DNA of 64,000 bases from Chelatococcus reniformis. GTDB taxonomy: Bacteria > Pseudomonadota > Alphaproteobacteria > Rhizobiales > Beijerinckiaceae. Below, in pieces: positions 49,301 through 58,382 of the stretch. How positions within the stretch are numbered: the stretch's first letter is position 1; every line of letters starts with the position of its first letter. Location: the NCBI RefSeq assembly GCF_014640075.1, contig NZ_BMGG01000001.1, forward strand, positions 930,001 through 994,000, given 5' to 3'. The translations under genes and the position numbers were made by a program. The notes beneath the pieces were generated by a model. That model saw only the letters and a program-made list of their open reading frames with translations. It was not told where the DNA came from and did not search any database.

Positions 49301-49693
49301 AGGCGACCCTTCTCCTAAACAATTCTTTGAATCGGTAGTCTGTAGTTTCTGTTGAGCTGCGGATTAGCGCGGCGCAAGGCTGTCCACAATCGCTCCCCAG
49401 CCGCCTGCGTCAACCCGGCGGCCCGGGGGTGTTAGCAATCCGTAAACGAAAGGCAGGCCGGTTAACGATTTGTTAACCTGCGCGCCGGTGTCCGCGGCGC
49501 GCCATCCCGCTTCGTCCCGCGATCCCCAGGCCAGGGCGCCACAGCCCCGCCCCTGTTGATCGCCGTCCCGGGCCGCGCCAGAGTGGAGCGCCTCGATCGC
49601 TTCGGTTCGCGGTGCCGTCCACAGACGCGCAGAGTTGTCCCCCGCTCCGGGGCGGATGCATCGCAGCCGCAGGTGGCCATCCGGACCGCCGCG
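49301..49693. other. oriC: Putative chromosome replication origin (oriC) between hemE and ppsR
   Basis: A 393-base divergent gap with no gene. The hemE side is AT-rich for this genome (49311-49355). Two DnaA-box-like 9-mers, CTGTCCACA (49380-49388) and CCGTCCACA (49615-49623), each differ from TTATCCACA at two to three positions. A CtrA box and a half-matching one lie at 49432-49476, and a GC-rich hairpin GCGCGCC...GGCGCGC at 49480-49502. Genes diverge from this point on both sides, and parS-like sites lie 3.6-6.9 kb to the left and 3.2 kb to the right. The location matches the hemE-side origin of Caulobacter. Confidence 0.7.
49432..49476. promoter_or_regulatory. CtrA binding sites in the putative origin
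   Basis: A perfect CtrA box TTAA-CGATTTG-TTAA at 49462-49476 and a degenerate one TTAG-CAATCCG-TAAA at 49432-49446, 30 bases apart, about three helical turns. The perfect site is also a GTTAAC-N5-GTTAAC repeat. CtrA bound here could repress initiation and control hemE, as at the Caulobacter origin. Confidence 0.7.
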
Positions 49694-50563
49694 ATGCCGA
49701 AGTCGGGAGCCCGAGCGCCTTCGGATGTCGCCGTGAACCGCAGCTTTTTCCATCTCCATCTGGTCTCCGACTCGACCGGCGAAACCCTGATCGCGGTGAG
49801 CCGCGCGGTGTCGGCCCAGTACGAGGGCGTCGCTGCCATCGAGCACGTCTATCCGCTCGTCCGGTCGCGCCAGCAGCTCGACCGCGCCATCGGCGGCATT
49901 CAGGCGGCGCCCGGCATGGTGCTGTACACGCTGGTCGATGTGGAACTGGCCATGGCGCTCGAGGAGGTGTGCCGGGAGACCAGCTCACCCTGCCTGTCGG
50001 TGCTGGCGCCGGTGGTCAACATGTTCCAGTCGTACCTCGGGGCGTCATCGCAGGCGCGCCCCGGCGCCCAGCACGTGCTCAACGCGGAGTATTTCAAGCG
50101 CATCGACGCCATGAACTACACGCTGCTGCACGACGACGGCCAGCTGCAGGAGGACCTCGACGAGGCCGATGTGGTCCTCTTCGGTGTCAGCCGCACCTCC
50201 AAGACGCCCACGGGCATCTACCTCGCCAACCGCGGCATCAAGACCGCCAACGTCCCCTACGTTCCCGGGGCGCCGCTGCCGGCCAAGCTCGAGAACGTGC
50301 GGCGGCCGCTCGTCGTCGGCCTTGTGGCCAGCGCAGAGCGCATCGTGCAGATTCGCCAGAACCGGCTGCTGAGCCTCAACGCCAACGATCGCTCGTCCTA
50401 TGTAGACCGGGAGGCGGTGTCGGAGGAGATCTCCGAGTCGCGGCGGATCTGCATGCGCAACCGCTGGCCGGTGATCGACGTGACGCGCCGTTCCATCGAG
50501 GAGACAGCGGCGGCGATCCTCGATCTCTACCGCGAGCACCAGTTCACCTTCATCGCGACCTGA
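49694..50563 (+). CDS. ppsR: Pyruvate, phosphate dikinase regulatory protein (PPSR family)
   Basis: A DUF299 bifunctional kinase/pyrophosphorylase of about 289 residues that controls pyruvate phosphate dikinase or PEP synthase by ADP-dependent phosphorylation. N-terminal [19 protein letters not shown], the P-loop-like [20 protein letters not shown], and [20 protein letters not shown] are family signatures. ATG 49694 is used. A GTG at 49733 would start [10 protein letters not shown] and fits the usual length of about 275 residues equally well. It is the first rightward gene from the putative origin, as in related genomes. Confidence 0.92.
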   Translation: MPKSGARAPSDVAVNRSFFHLHLVSDSTGETLIAVSRAVSAQYEGVAAIEHVYPLVRSRQQLDRAIGGIQAAPGMVLYTLVDVELAMALEEVCRETSSPCLSVLAPVVNMFQSYLGASSQARPGAQHVLNAEYFKRIDAMNYTLLHDDGQLQEDLDEADVVLFGVSRTSKTPTGIYLANRGIKTANVPYVPGAPLPAKLENVRRPLVVGLVASAERIVQIRQNRLLSLNANDRSSYVDREAVSEEISESRRICMRNRWPVIDVTRRSIEETAAAILDLYREHQFTFIAT

Positions 50564-50567
50564 TCCC

Positions 50568-51188
50568 GTGACAGATCCCTTCTGGCTCGATGCCGAGCCT
50601 CTGCTCCTGGCCTCCACCAGCGCTACCCGGCGCGACATGCTGCGCGCCGCCGGGCTCCCCGTCGAAACCACGGCGCCGCTGGTCGACGAGCGCGCCATCG
50701 ACGGCCCCGCCCGGTCGGCCGGCACGCCGGCGGCCGGCATTGCCGCCCTGCTGGCGCGCGAGAAGGCCCTGGCGGTGTCGCGCCGTCATCCGGAGCGCCT
50801 GGTGCTTGGCGCCGACCAGACCCTGGCTTGCGCCGGCCGCGTCTATGACAAGCCGGCCGATGCGACCGCTGCGGCGGTGCAGCTCGCGACGCTTGCCGGC
50901 CGCTCTCACACGCTGCATTCGGCGGCGGCTCTGGCGCGAGACGGGCGGGTGCTGGCCGAGCTGAACGCGGAGGCCGAGCTGGTGGTGAGGCCCCTGTCCG
51001 ACGCCTTCATCGCGCGCTACATCGCCCGCGTCGGCGAGGCGGCGACCCGCAGCGTCGGAGGCTATCAGGTCGAGGGTCTGGGCGTGCAGCTGTTCGAGGC
51101 CATCCGCGGCGATCACTTCACCATCCTCGGCCTGCCGCTGCTGCCGCTGCTGGAGGCGCTCCGCCGCCTCGGTGCGCTGGCGCGGTGA
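50568..51188 (+). CDS. maf: Maf-family nucleoside triphosphate pyrophosphatase
   Basis: A 206-residue Maf/Ham1-fold hydrolase. The N-terminal signature LLLASTSATRRDMLRAAGLP has the SxSxxR pattern. LVLGADQTLACAGRVYDKP and the GGYQVEGLGVQLFEAIRGD segment complete the active site. Maf proteins hydrolyse non-canonical or canonical dNTP/NTP and influence septum formation. The start is a GTG at 50568, four bases after the ppsR stop. It is part of the conserved ppsR-maf-aroE-coaE-dnaQ series to the right of the origin. Confidence 0.93.
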   Translation: MTDPFWLDAEPLLLASTSATRRDMLRAAGLPVETTAPLVDERAIDGPARSAGTPAAGIAALLAREKALAVSRRHPERLVLGADQTLACAGRVYDKPADATAAAVQLATLAGRSHTLHSAAALARDGRVLAELNAEAELVVRPLSDAFIARYIARVGEAATRSVGGYQVEGLGVQLFEAIRGDHFTILGLPLLPLLEALRRLGALAR

Positions 51189-51361
51189 GGCGCCGCTCCG
51201 GCTGGACTTGACCAGGCTTCGCATCGCGACAAGAACAGGGCCGGCCATGCGGCGCCTGCGTCGCGGGGGCCCATCTCTATCGCTGCTCCGATGCAGCTCC
51301 CCGATGACCCGCGAGGCGCTGTGGTGGATAACATCGTCACTGTTCTGCGGCAGGAACCGCC

Positions 51362-52198
51362 ATGAGCCCGCGCGCCTGCGTCATCGGCGATCCGATCGCC
51401 CATTCCAGGTCTCCGCTGATCCATCGCTATTGGCTGGCGCAGCATGACATCGCCGGCAGCTATGAGCGCCAGCACATCACCGCGGCAGCTCTTCCGGCCT
51501 TCATTGCCGAGCTGCGGGCCGGCGGCTGGCGCGGCTGCAACGTCACGGTGCCGCATAAGGGGGCCGTGGCCGCCCAGGTCGACGAGCTGACGCCGGTGGC
51601 GGCAAGGCTCGGCGCAGCCAATACGCTGTGGCTGGAGGAGGGTCGGCTGCGGGCGGACAACACGGACGTGGCCGGTTTCATGGACAACCTGGATCAGGCC
51701 GCGCCGGGCTGGCGCGCGCGCGCCGGGGCGGCCACGGTGCTCGGCGCCGGCGGCGCGGCGCGCGCCGCGGTCCACGGTCTGCTGGAGCGGGGCGTCGGCA
51801 CCGTCCACGTGGTCAACCGGTCTGTGGAGCGGGCGACGCAACTGGCGCAGGCGTTCGGTCCACGCGTCAGGCCGGCGGCATGGGACAAGGTCGGGAACGC
51901 CTTGGCCGGCTCCGGGCTCCTGGTCAACACCACGTCGCTCGGCATGTCCGGACAGCCGTCGCTCGCCCTAGACCTGTCGCCGTTGCCGGCCGGCGCTACG
52001 GTCTACGACATCGTCTATGTTCCTCTGGAGACGCCGTTGCTGGCACAGGCGCGCGCGCGGGACCTCGAGGTGGTGGACGGGCTTGGAATGCTGCTGCATC
52101 AGGCGGTGCCGGGCTTCGAGCGCTGGTTCGGCGTAAGGCCCGAGGTGACCAAGGAGCTGCGGGACTTGCTCGTTGCCGACATCGAGGGAACGCGATGA
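51362..52198 (+). CDS. aroE: Shikimate dehydrogenase
   Basis: A 278-residue NADP-dependent enzyme that reduces 3-dehydroshikimate for aromatic amino-acid synthesis. Shikimate-binding: [16 protein letters not shown] and [12 protein letters not shown] with the catalytic lysine, then [14 protein letters not shown]. The NADP fold is [17 protein letters not shown] with [15 protein letters not shown] precedes ATG 51362. The final four bases overlap coaE (ATGA). The 173-base gap to maf shows no gene. Confidence 0.96.
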   Translation: MSPRACVIGDPIAHSRSPLIHRYWLAQHDIAGSYERQHITAAALPAFIAELRAGGWRGCNVTVPHKGAVAAQVDELTPVAARLGAANTLWLEEGRLRADNTDVAGFMDNLDQAAPGWRARAGAATVLGAGGAARAAVHGLLERGVGTVHVVNRSVERATQLAQAFGPRVRPAAWDKVGNALAGSGLLVNTTSLGMSGQPSLALDLSPLPAGATVYDIVYVPLETPLLAQARARDLEVVDGLGMLLHQAVPGFERWFGVRPEVTKELRDLLVADIEGTR

Positions 52199-52809
52199 CC
52201 TTCTTGCTTGGCCTCACCGGCTCGATCGGGATGGGCAAATCGGCCACGGCGACCATGTTTCGGGCGCGCGGCGTCCCCGTCTATGACGCGGACGCCGCCG
52301 TCCATACGATCTATCGCGGTGTCGCGGCGCCGCTGGTGGAGGCGGCGTTTCCCGGCACCACGGCGGACGGCGTCGTCGATCGCCAGAAGCTGGGTGCCGC
52401 GGTGCTCGGCAACGACGCGGCACTGAAGCAGCTGGAGCAGATCGTTCACCCTCTTCTGCGCGGCGCTCAAGCCGAGTTCCTCGCCGATGCGGCCCGGCGG
52501 TCGCGGCCGGTCGCGGTTCTCGACATTCCGCTGCTGTTCGAGACCGGCGGTGAGCGGCGTTGCGACGCGGTGGTGGTGGTGAGCGCCCCGGCCTCGGTGC
52601 AGCGTGCCCGGGTGCTCGCCCGGCCGGGGATGACCGCCGAGAAGTTCGAGCTGATTCACGTGAAACAGGTGCCCGATGCGATCAAGCGCGCGCGGGCGCA
52701 TTTCGTTGTGGACACCGGTCGCGGCTTTGCTGCCGCTCGCCGCCAAGTGGACGATATTCTGCGGGCGCTCGCCGGCCGCACAGGACGCGTCGTGACGATC
52801 GTTTCCTGA
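52195..52809 (+). CDS. coaE: Dephospho-CoA kinase
   Basis: A 204-residue P-loop kinase for the last step of coenzyme A synthesis. Walker A is [17 protein letters not shown] at the N terminus, then [28 protein letters not shown] (substrate lid) and [13 protein letters not shown] 52195 with GAGGG upstream overlaps the aroE stop by four bases, so translation is probably coupled. A parS-like site (52652-52667) lies inside the gene and encodes ELIHVKQ. Confidence 0.95.
   Translation: MTFLLGLTGSIGMGKSATATMFRARGVPVYDADAAVHTIYRGVAAPLVEAAFPGTTADGVVDRQKLGAAVLGNDAALKQLEQIVHPLLRGAQAEFLADAARRSRPVAVLDIPLLFETGGERRCDAVVVVSAPASVQRARVLARPGMTAEKFELIHVKQVPDAIKRARAHFVVDTGRGFAAARRQVDDILRALAGRTGRVVTIVS
52652..52667. 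promoter_or_regulatory. parS: parS-like site 4, inside coaE
   Basis: TGATTCACGTGAAACA, 15 of 16 to the parS consensus, within the coaE coding sequence and on the opposite side of the putative origin from sites 1-3. Confidence 0.8.
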
Positions 52810-52834
52810 GGCAAGCCAGGCGGAGGGCGGGTCA

Positions 52835-53542
52835 GTGACGCGTGAGATCGTGCTCGATACCGAGACCACCGGCCTCGACGCGGCCAACGGCGACCGTATT
52901 GTCGAGATCGGCTGCGTCGAGCTGCTGAATCATATCCCGACGGGCCGCAACCTACATCTCTACATCAATCCGCAACGGCCCATGCCCCAGGAGGCGTTCG
53001 CCGTGCACGGGCTGGGCGACGACTTCCTCAAGGACAAACCGGTCTTCGCCGACCTCGCCGCCGAATTCGCTGAATTCATCGGCGAGGACATGCTGATCAT
53101 CCACAACGCGGCCTTCGACATCGGCTTCATCAACGCCGAGTTCGGCCGGGTCGGACGTCCGCCGGTCGCGGCGATGCGCGTGCTCGACACGCTCGCGCTC
53201 GCCCGCCGTCGTCATCCCGGCGCCGGCAACAGCCTGGATGCGCTGTGCGCGCGCTACGGGATCGACAACTCCCGTCGCACCAAGCACGGCGCGCTGCTCG
53301 ACTCCGAGATCCTGGCGGAGGTTTACATCGAGCTGATCGGTGGTCGCCAGGCGGGGCTCGACCTGATGCCGATTCTGGTGGGCGGCCATGGCCCGGGGTC
53401 TCGGGGAGGGCGGGCGCCAACGCTGCAGCGGCCGGTCCCGCTGGCGCCGCTCGTCAACGCCGACGAACTCGCCGTTCACGCGGCCTTCGTAGCTAGCCTG
53501 GGCGACGCCGCCATCTGGCGCGAGTACATCGAGCTGAGCTGA
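52835..53542 (+). CDS. dnaQ: DNA polymerase III epsilon subunit
   Basis: A 235-residue 3'-5' proofreading exonuclease of the replicative polymerase. ExoI is IVLDTETTGLD, ExoII is LIIHNAAFDIGFINAE, and ExoIII has the HxAxxD form RTKHGALLDSEIL. The C-terminal tail (about residues 180-235) should contact the alpha subunit. The start is a GTG at 52835 with GGAGGG upstream. It is the last gene of the rightward origin-proximal series and is followed by a terminator shared with secB. Confidence 0.95.
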   Translation: MTREIVLDTETTGLDAANGDRIVEIGCVELLNHIPTGRNLHLYINPQRPMPQEAFAVHGLGDDFLKDKPVFADLAAEFAEFIGEDMLIIHNAAFDIGFINAEFGRVGRPPVAAMRVLDTLALARRRHPGAGNSLDALCARYGIDNSRRTKHGALLDSEILAEVYIELIGGRQAGLDLMPILVGGHGPGSRGGRAPTLQRPVPLAPLVNADELAVHAAFVASLGDAAIWREYIELS

Positions 53543-53581
53543 CGCTACGGCAAGGCGGCCGACGCCTTGTCCCTGGCGGCC

Positions 53582-53606
53582 AAGGCCGGGGCTGAGCCCG
53601 GCCTTT
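53582..53606. terminator. Bidirectional terminator between dnaQ and secB
   Basis: A nine-base-pair stem AAGGCCGGG / CCCGGCCTT with a six-base loop and a short TTT run on the right; AA precedes it on the left. It lies between the convergent dnaQ and secB genes, 40 bases after the dnaQ stop and 19 before the secB stop. Confidence 0.75.
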
Positions 53607-53624
53607 CGTCTGGGCGGGACGGGG

Positions 53625-54116
53625 TTACTGTGCCTGTGCCGGGGCCTGGGCGAATTGGCCGGCGCGGTCGCGATAGAGTGCGGCGAAGTCGATCGGATCG
53701 ACGTAGAGCGGCGGGAAGCCGCCGCCGCGCACCGCATCCGCGACGATCTGCCGGGCGAACGGGAAGAGCAGCCGCGGGCACTCGATCATGATGACCGGGT
53801 GCAGGTTCTCCGGCGGGATGTTCTGGGCGCGGAAGATGCCGCAATAGGTCAGATCGAACGCGAACAGCGTCTCACCGTCGATGGCCGCACCGCCCTCCAG
53901 CTTGAGCTCGACCTCGAAGTCGGCATCGGCCAGCTGCTTGGCGCCGACGTTCACCTGGATGGAGATCTGGGGCTGCTTGTTCTGGGGCGTGAGCGAGCGC
54001 GGCGCGTTGGGGTTCTCGAACGAGAGGTCGCGCGTGTACTGCGCCAGCGCGTTGAGCGCGGGACCGTTCGGATCGCCCTGCCACAAGGGTGCGCCGTTGG
54101 TGGAGGGTTCAGACAT
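53625..54116 (-). CDS. secB: Protein-export chaperone SecB
   Basis: A 163-residue tetrameric chaperone that keeps preproteins unfolded and hands them to SecA. Conserved regions: [20 protein letters not shown] near residues 23-42, VELKLEGG, and [18 protein letters not shown] followed by [28 protein letters not shown] stands before ATG 54116. It is convergent with dnaQ, a conserved alphaproteobacterial pairing. The fxsA gene often found between secB and timA is absent. Confidence 0.96.
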   Translation of the reverse strand: MSEPSTNGAPLWQGDPNGPALNALAQYTRDLSFENPNAPRSLTPQNKQPQISIQVNVGAKQLADADFEVELKLEGGAAIDGETLFAFDLTYCGIFRAQNIPPENLHPVIMIECPRLLFPFARQIVADAVRGGGFPPLYVDPIDFAALYRDRAGQFAQAPAQAQ

Positions 54117-54259
54117 GGGAGTCCTCGTTTCGGTGCGGGCTGCCCGCGGTCGTCGCAGACGCCGCGCGTTGCAGGCGTCGAAGGCGGTCGGCGGCTAACA
54201 CGGAACGGGATGGCCGACAAGCACGGCGTCGGCCGGTGGGCTCAGCCCCCCGCAGCGCC

Positions 54260-55336
54260 TCAGGTCGAGCGCAGCCAGTCCAGGATCGCCGTGTTCACCT
54301 CCCGCGGATAGGTGTGGCTGAGATCGTCGATTTCCCGGTAGGTCAGGGCTGCACCAGCGGCCATTAGCGCCTGCTGCGCCTCGCGCGCCATCTGAATCGG
54401 AAACATCCAGTCCAGCATGCCGTGGGCGAGGTGGATGGGCAGGCCGCGGATCCGCGCCGGGTCTGCCATCTGTGCCAACATCGGATGGAAGGCGGCGGCG
54501 ACCGGCGCCAGGTGGGTGAACGGCGAGCCCGGCTCCAGCCCGCTGACATAGGTGAAGGTGCCGCCGTCGCTCATGCCGGTGAGCAGCAGGCGATCGGCGT
54601 CGATGTTCCAAGTGGCGCGAACGCGCGCGATGATGCGCATGAGATTCGGCGTGTCGGTGTCCGGGCCGGCGAGCGCCCAGGTTGGTCCCGTCGCCGTCGG
54701 CGCCAGGAGGATCGCGCCGTGGCTGCGGGCATCGCGCAGCCAGCTCCAGAGAAAGCCGCGGCCATTACCGGCGCCGCCGTGGAGCGCCACGACGAGCGGC
54801 CAGGCGGTGTCGGCGGTATAATATTCCGGCACGTACAGGGAGAAGCCGCCGCGGGAGCCGGGCTCGTTGTCCACATGCGCGATGCCGGTGTCGTCGCGGG
54901 GCCCGCTGCCGGCGATGCGGGCCGCAAGACCAGCGTCGTCTCGCACGGCCGGATCCAGGAAGAAGCGACTGACCGGCGGCAGGCGCGCTGCGAGCGGGTA
55001 GAGCGCCTCCTGGGCGCGCGGCAGGTAGCGGAGCGCCCGGTAGACCGCGGTCAGGTCCCCTTGAGCCTCTGCCGCGCGCAGGCCGTCAAAGGCGGCGATG
55101 GCCGCATCGCTGGCCGCCTCCAGCATGGCGCGCACGCGGGCGAAGGCGTCCGGCCACGCAGCGAGCTGCGTGCGCGCGCCGCGCAACGGCTCGTCCGGGC
55201 TGCCGGCCGCCTCCATCACGGCGGACAGGTCTGGGGGGTGGAGGTGGCGGGCCACGAAGCCGAGCGCGTCCAGCGTCTCGAGCAGCGGCGGCAGCAGGGC
55301 CACCAGATCGTCGATTGCACGCTCGTCCATCTCCAT
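54260..55336 (-). CDS. Phospholipase/carboxylesterase-family alpha/beta hydrolase
   Basis: A 358-residue hydrolase. The first 150 residues are mostly helical and resemble no domain I know. The hydrolase core starts near VPEYYTADTAWPLVVALHGG, which ends in the oxyanion HGG. The nucleophile is the serine of LTGMSDGGTF, the aspartate is in AHGMLDWMFP, and the histidine in IDDLSHTYPRE. It has no signal peptide, so it is probably cytoplasmic. The substrate is unknown. It occupies the position between secB and timA where fxsA often sits. Confidence 0.82.
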   Translation of the reverse strand: MEMDERAIDDLVALLPPLLETLDALGFVARHLHPPDLSAVMEAAGSPDEPLRGARTQLAAWPDAFARVRAMLEAASDAAIAAFDGLRAAEAQGDLTAVYRALRYLPRAQEALYPLAARLPPVSRFFLDPAVRDDAGLAARIAGSGPRDDTGIAHVDNEPGSRGGFSLYVPEYYTADTAWPLVVALHGGAGNGRGFLWSWLRDARSHGAILLAPTATGPTWALAGPDTDTPNLMRIIARVRATWNIDADRLLLTGMSDGGTFTYVSGLEPGSPFTHLAPVAAAFHPMLAQMADPARIRGLPIHLAHGMLDWMFPIQMAREAQQALMAAGAALTYREIDDLSHTYPREVNTAILDWLRST

Positions 55337-55720
55337 CCTCCCGTCATCGGTGTGCGATCCGCCGCGGCTCCCATGCTGCGGGTCACAGGCGCTTGTCGCC
55401 GGCGCCGGTGGATGTTAGGCCCGGCAACGACTATATGCTCTTCGGCGAGGACTATCCGTGCCCGCGCCGGAGCGTCAGCCGACCGGGCGTCGATCCCCGC
55501 GGGGAGAGCCGCAACGGTATGGAACCAATGGCCGCGGTGGCGGCACGTTGCGATCTCCTGTACGATCACCCAGATCACGCCGCGAGTGGGGCCGACCGGT
55601 CCAGGCGGATGGACGTGATCGATTTCAGAGAGTTAGGGCATGAAGTCGTCCCCACCTCAGGTTCGTGTTCGCGGGGATCAACGGCCCCGCCTTGCCACCG
55701 TGCTCTAAACGTTCTCGACC
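55337..55720. other. Divergent gap between the esterase and timA genes
   Basis: A 384-base region with open frames but none with protein-like composition or a start signal. It should hold the timA promoter (rightward) and that of the esterase (leftward). No repeat or terminator was recognised. Confidence 0.45.
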
Positions 55721-56446
55721 ATGCAAGATTCCTTCGATCTGACGACGATCATATTCCTCGCCCTCGCGGTGTTCGTGATCTGGCGGCTGCGCTCGGTGCT
55801 CGGCCAGCGAACCGGCAGCGAGCGACCGCCGACGGATCCTTTCGCCCGGCGTGAGCCGCCCCTGCCCAAGCCCGAGCAGGCGGCGGGCGACAGGCGTGAC
55901 GACAATGTGGTGCAGCTGCCCGGCACCAGCACGGCGCCAGCGATGGAGATGGCGCCGGAGGAGCGCTGGAAGGGCGTCGCCGAACCTGGCTCGCCGGTGG
56001 CGGCCGGCCTCGACTCCATCGTGGCTCAGGAGCCGTCGTTCGACGGCAGCGGCTTCGTCCAGGGCGCCAAGGCCGCCTACGAGGCGATCGTGACCGCCTT
56101 TGCCGCGGGCGATCGACGCACCCTGAAGGGTCTGCTGTCCCGGGAGGTGTTCGACGGCTTCGAGGGGGCCATCGCCGAGCGTGAGAAGCGCGGCGAGCGC
56201 GCCGAAACCACGTTCGTCTCGGTGGACAATGCCGAGGTGACGGGGGTCGAGGTGAAAGCCCGCAACGCGCAGGTCACCGTGCGCTTCACGTCGAAGCTGA
56301 TCACGGTGACGCGCAACGCCTCGGGCGCCGTCGTCGACGGCAGCCCCGACACTGTCGTCGACGTGACCGACGTGTGGACGTTCGCCCGCACCCTCGGGGC
56401 CAAGGACCCGAACTGGCAGCTGGTGGCGACCGAATCCGGACAATGA
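55721..56446 (+). CDS. timA: Tim44/TimA-family inner-membrane protein
   Basis: A 241-residue protein. One N-terminal membrane span (DLTTIIFLALAVFVIWRL) is followed by a charged Pro-rich linker and the Tim44-like domain from about residue 110: FVQGAKAAYEAIVTAFAAGD, then RRTLKGLLSREVFDGFEGAI. It is the bacterial relative of the mitochondrial Tim44 import motor anchor. In alphaproteobacteria TimA is thought to work at the inner membrane, but its partners are not settled. It leads a probable timA-mltA-smr unit and is known to sit near secB and dnaQ in related genomes. Confidence 0.9.
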   Translation: MQDSFDLTTIIFLALAVFVIWRLRSVLGQRTGSERPPTDPFARREPPLPKPEQAAGDRRDDNVVQLPGTSTAPAMEMAPEERWKGVAEPGSPVAAGLDSIVAQEPSFDGSGFVQGAKAAYEAIVTAFAAGDRRTLKGLLSREVFDGFEGAIAEREKRGERAETTFVSVDNAEVTGVEVKARNAQVTVRFTSKLITVTRNASGAVVDGSPDTVVDVTDVWTFARTLGAKDPNWQLVATESGQ

Positions 56447-56543
56447 GCCGAGGCGACGCGCGGCCGATGCAGCCACCGGGAGCGCGTGCATCCGGCCGAA
56501 TGCTCGCTTCCGATCCGGCCAGGTCCTAGGCCCGGCCCCGGGC

Positions 56544-57647
56544 ATGGCCGCGCAGCGTCCGGACGTCGCGCTAGAGCCCGTCGCCTATGCCGATCTGGCG
56601 GGATGGGCGAGGGACGATCACGCGGCGGCTTTCGCCGCCTTCCTCAAGTCCTGTCCGGCCATTGCCGCGGACGCTGCCGGGGTCCGTGCGGCGCGCCCGG
56701 GTCCTCCCGGCCTCGCCGACATCTGCCGGGCAGCGCTCGTCGCGCCGGGCGGTGCCGAGGCCCGCCGCTTCTTCGAAGCCCACTTCCGGCCATTTGTGAT
56801 CGGCGCGGCGGGCTTCGTCACCGCCTATTTCGAACCGGAGATCGGGGGCTCGACCCGGCCGACGGCAATCCGCTCCGTGCCCCTGCTGGCCCGTCCCGCC
56901 GATCTCGTCGCGGTGACCGAAGCCAACAGGCCGGCGGTCTTCGATCCGGCGTTGAGCGCCGCCCGCTCTCGACCGGCGGTGGCTGGCGGGGGAGCGCTCG
57001 AACCCTATCCTGACCGGGCGGCGATCGAGGACGGGGCGCTCGGCGCCGCTGCGGCGCCGCTCGCCTTTCTCGACCCCGTCGATCTGTTCATGGCGCATGT
57101 GCAGGGCTCGGTCCGGGTGCGCTTCGACGACGGCCATGTGCGGCGCTTCGCCTACGCCGGCCGCAACGGCCATCCCTACACGTCGGCAGCCAGGCTGCTG
57201 GTGGAGAGGCTCGGCATTGCGCCCGCCGCCATGACCGCCGACAAGCTCTACGGCTGGCTCAGGGCGAACCGGGAGGAGGGGCGGCGCATCATGCGGCAGA
57301 ACCGGTCCTACATCTTCTTCAGGCCGGCGGACGAGCTCGGGCCCGACGACGGCCCGGTGGGCGGCGCGGGCGTGCCGTTGACGCCCTTGCGCAGCCTTGC
57401 CGTCGACAGATCGATCTGGAGCTACGGATTGCCGATGTTCGTGACCACGGTCCTGCCCCTGCCCAGCGGCGAGCGCCGGGCGTTCGCGCAGCTGCTCATC
57501 GCCCACGACACCGGTTCGGCCATTCAGGGACCGGCGCGGGGCGACATCTTCATGGGCAGCGGCGCCGTCGCCGGCCTGCTCGCCGGGCTGGTGCGGGAGC
57601 CGGCGCGGCTCGTCGTGCTGCTGCCGGCCGCCGCCGGCGCGAACTGA
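56544..57647 (+). CDS. mltA: Membrane-bound lytic murein transglycosylase A family protein
   Basis: A 367-residue MltA/3D-domain enzyme that cleaves peptidoglycan to 1,6-anhydro-muropeptides. Family features: FVTAYFEPEIGGS, FLDPVDLFMAHVQGSVRV, RRIMRQNRSYIFF, and the 3D domain with the catalytic aspartate in IAHDTGSAIQGPARGDIFMG. No signal peptide or lipobox is visible at this start, although the substrate is periplasmic. The frame upstream is open for some distance without a start codon, so either an unrecognised start, a sequence error or an atypical export route must be considered. Confidence 0.9.
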   Translation: MAAQRPDVALEPVAYADLAGWARDDHAAAFAAFLKSCPAIAADAAGVRAARPGPPGLADICRAALVAPGGAEARRFFEAHFRPFVIGAAGFVTAYFEPEIGGSTRPTAIRSVPLLARPADLVAVTEANRPAVFDPALSAARSRPAVAGGGALEPYPDRAAIEDGALGAAAAPLAFLDPVDLFMAHVQGSVRVRFDDGHVRRFAYAGRNGHPYTSAARLLVERLGIAPAAMTADKLYGWLRANREEGRRIMRQNRSYIFFRPADELGPDDGPVGGAGVPLTPLRSLAVDRSIWSYGLPMFVTTVLPLPSGERRAFAQLLIAHDTGSAIQGPARGDIFMGSGAVAGLLAGLVREPARLVVLLPAAAGAN

Positions 57648-57671
57648 CGGCAGCGAGCGGGAGCGGCGACG

Positions 57672-58223
57672 ATGGCGGGGCGACGCAGCCGCAACCTCCG
57701 GCGGGATGAGCTGGCCCTCTGGGCGCTCGTGATGCGCTCGGTGACGCCGCTTCCGGGCCGGCCGCCCCTCGCCGAGCCCCAACCGGAGCCGGCCCCGGCC
57801 CAGGCCGCGCCGCCCGCGCCGACGGCCGATGCGCCGCGCGCAGAGGTGGCGCGGCCCCGGGTGGCTGCGCCGCCCGGGCCCCTGGAGCGCCGGCTGCGCC
57901 TGGCGCTGAAACGCGGGGCCCTGCCGATCGATGCCGTGCTCGATCTGCACGGAATGCGCCAGGACGAGGCGCACCGCGCGTTGACGCGCTTCCTCGTCGA
58001 TGCCGGGCGCCGGGGCGAGCGCATCGTCCTGGTGATCACCGGCAAGGGCGGCGTCGAGCCGGACATCGCCCGCTCCGGCGAGCGCGGCGTCCTGCGCCGC
58101 CTGGTGCCGCATTGGCTGGCGCAGCCCAACCTGCGGGGCCTCGTCGCTGGCGTCGAGGAGGCAGGGCAGCGCCATGGCGGCAGCGGCGCCCTCTATGTGC
58201 GGCTGCGCCGGCCGCGCCTATGA
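57672..58223 (+). CDS. Smr-domain DNA/RNA endonuclease-like protein
   Basis: A 183-residue protein with a basic, Pro/Ala-rich N-terminal half and a C-terminal Smr domain. The LDLHGMRQDEA motif is near residue 95, VITGKGGV near 118, and the AGQRHGGSGALYVRLRR end matches the HGGxGAxYV signature. Smr domains bind and nick branched DNA or cleave RNA. It is 24 bases after mltA, the usual alphaproteobacterial neighbour. The function in this organism is not established. Confidence 0.9.
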   Translation: MAGRRSRNLRRDELALWALVMRSVTPLPGRPPLAEPQPEPAPAQAAPPAPTADAPRAEVARPRVAAPPGPLERRLRLALKRGALPIDAVLDLHGMRQDEAHRALTRFLVDAGRRGERIVLVITGKGGVEPDIARSGERGVLRRLVPHWLAQPNLRGLVAGVEEAGQRHGGSGALYVRLRRPRL

Positions 58224-58382
58224 TCGGGTCAGGTTGTCCCGTGGCCAGACCTCCATTCCTGCCCCTCCATCGGGTCGGTACCGTTAGCCCTCATGCATCG
58301 CAAAAGCGCGGCAGAACGCTTTGGCTGTGGCGCCGGGTTTGGTAAAGCGGGCCGACCCCCCTCCCAGTGCCGGAACCCTCGC

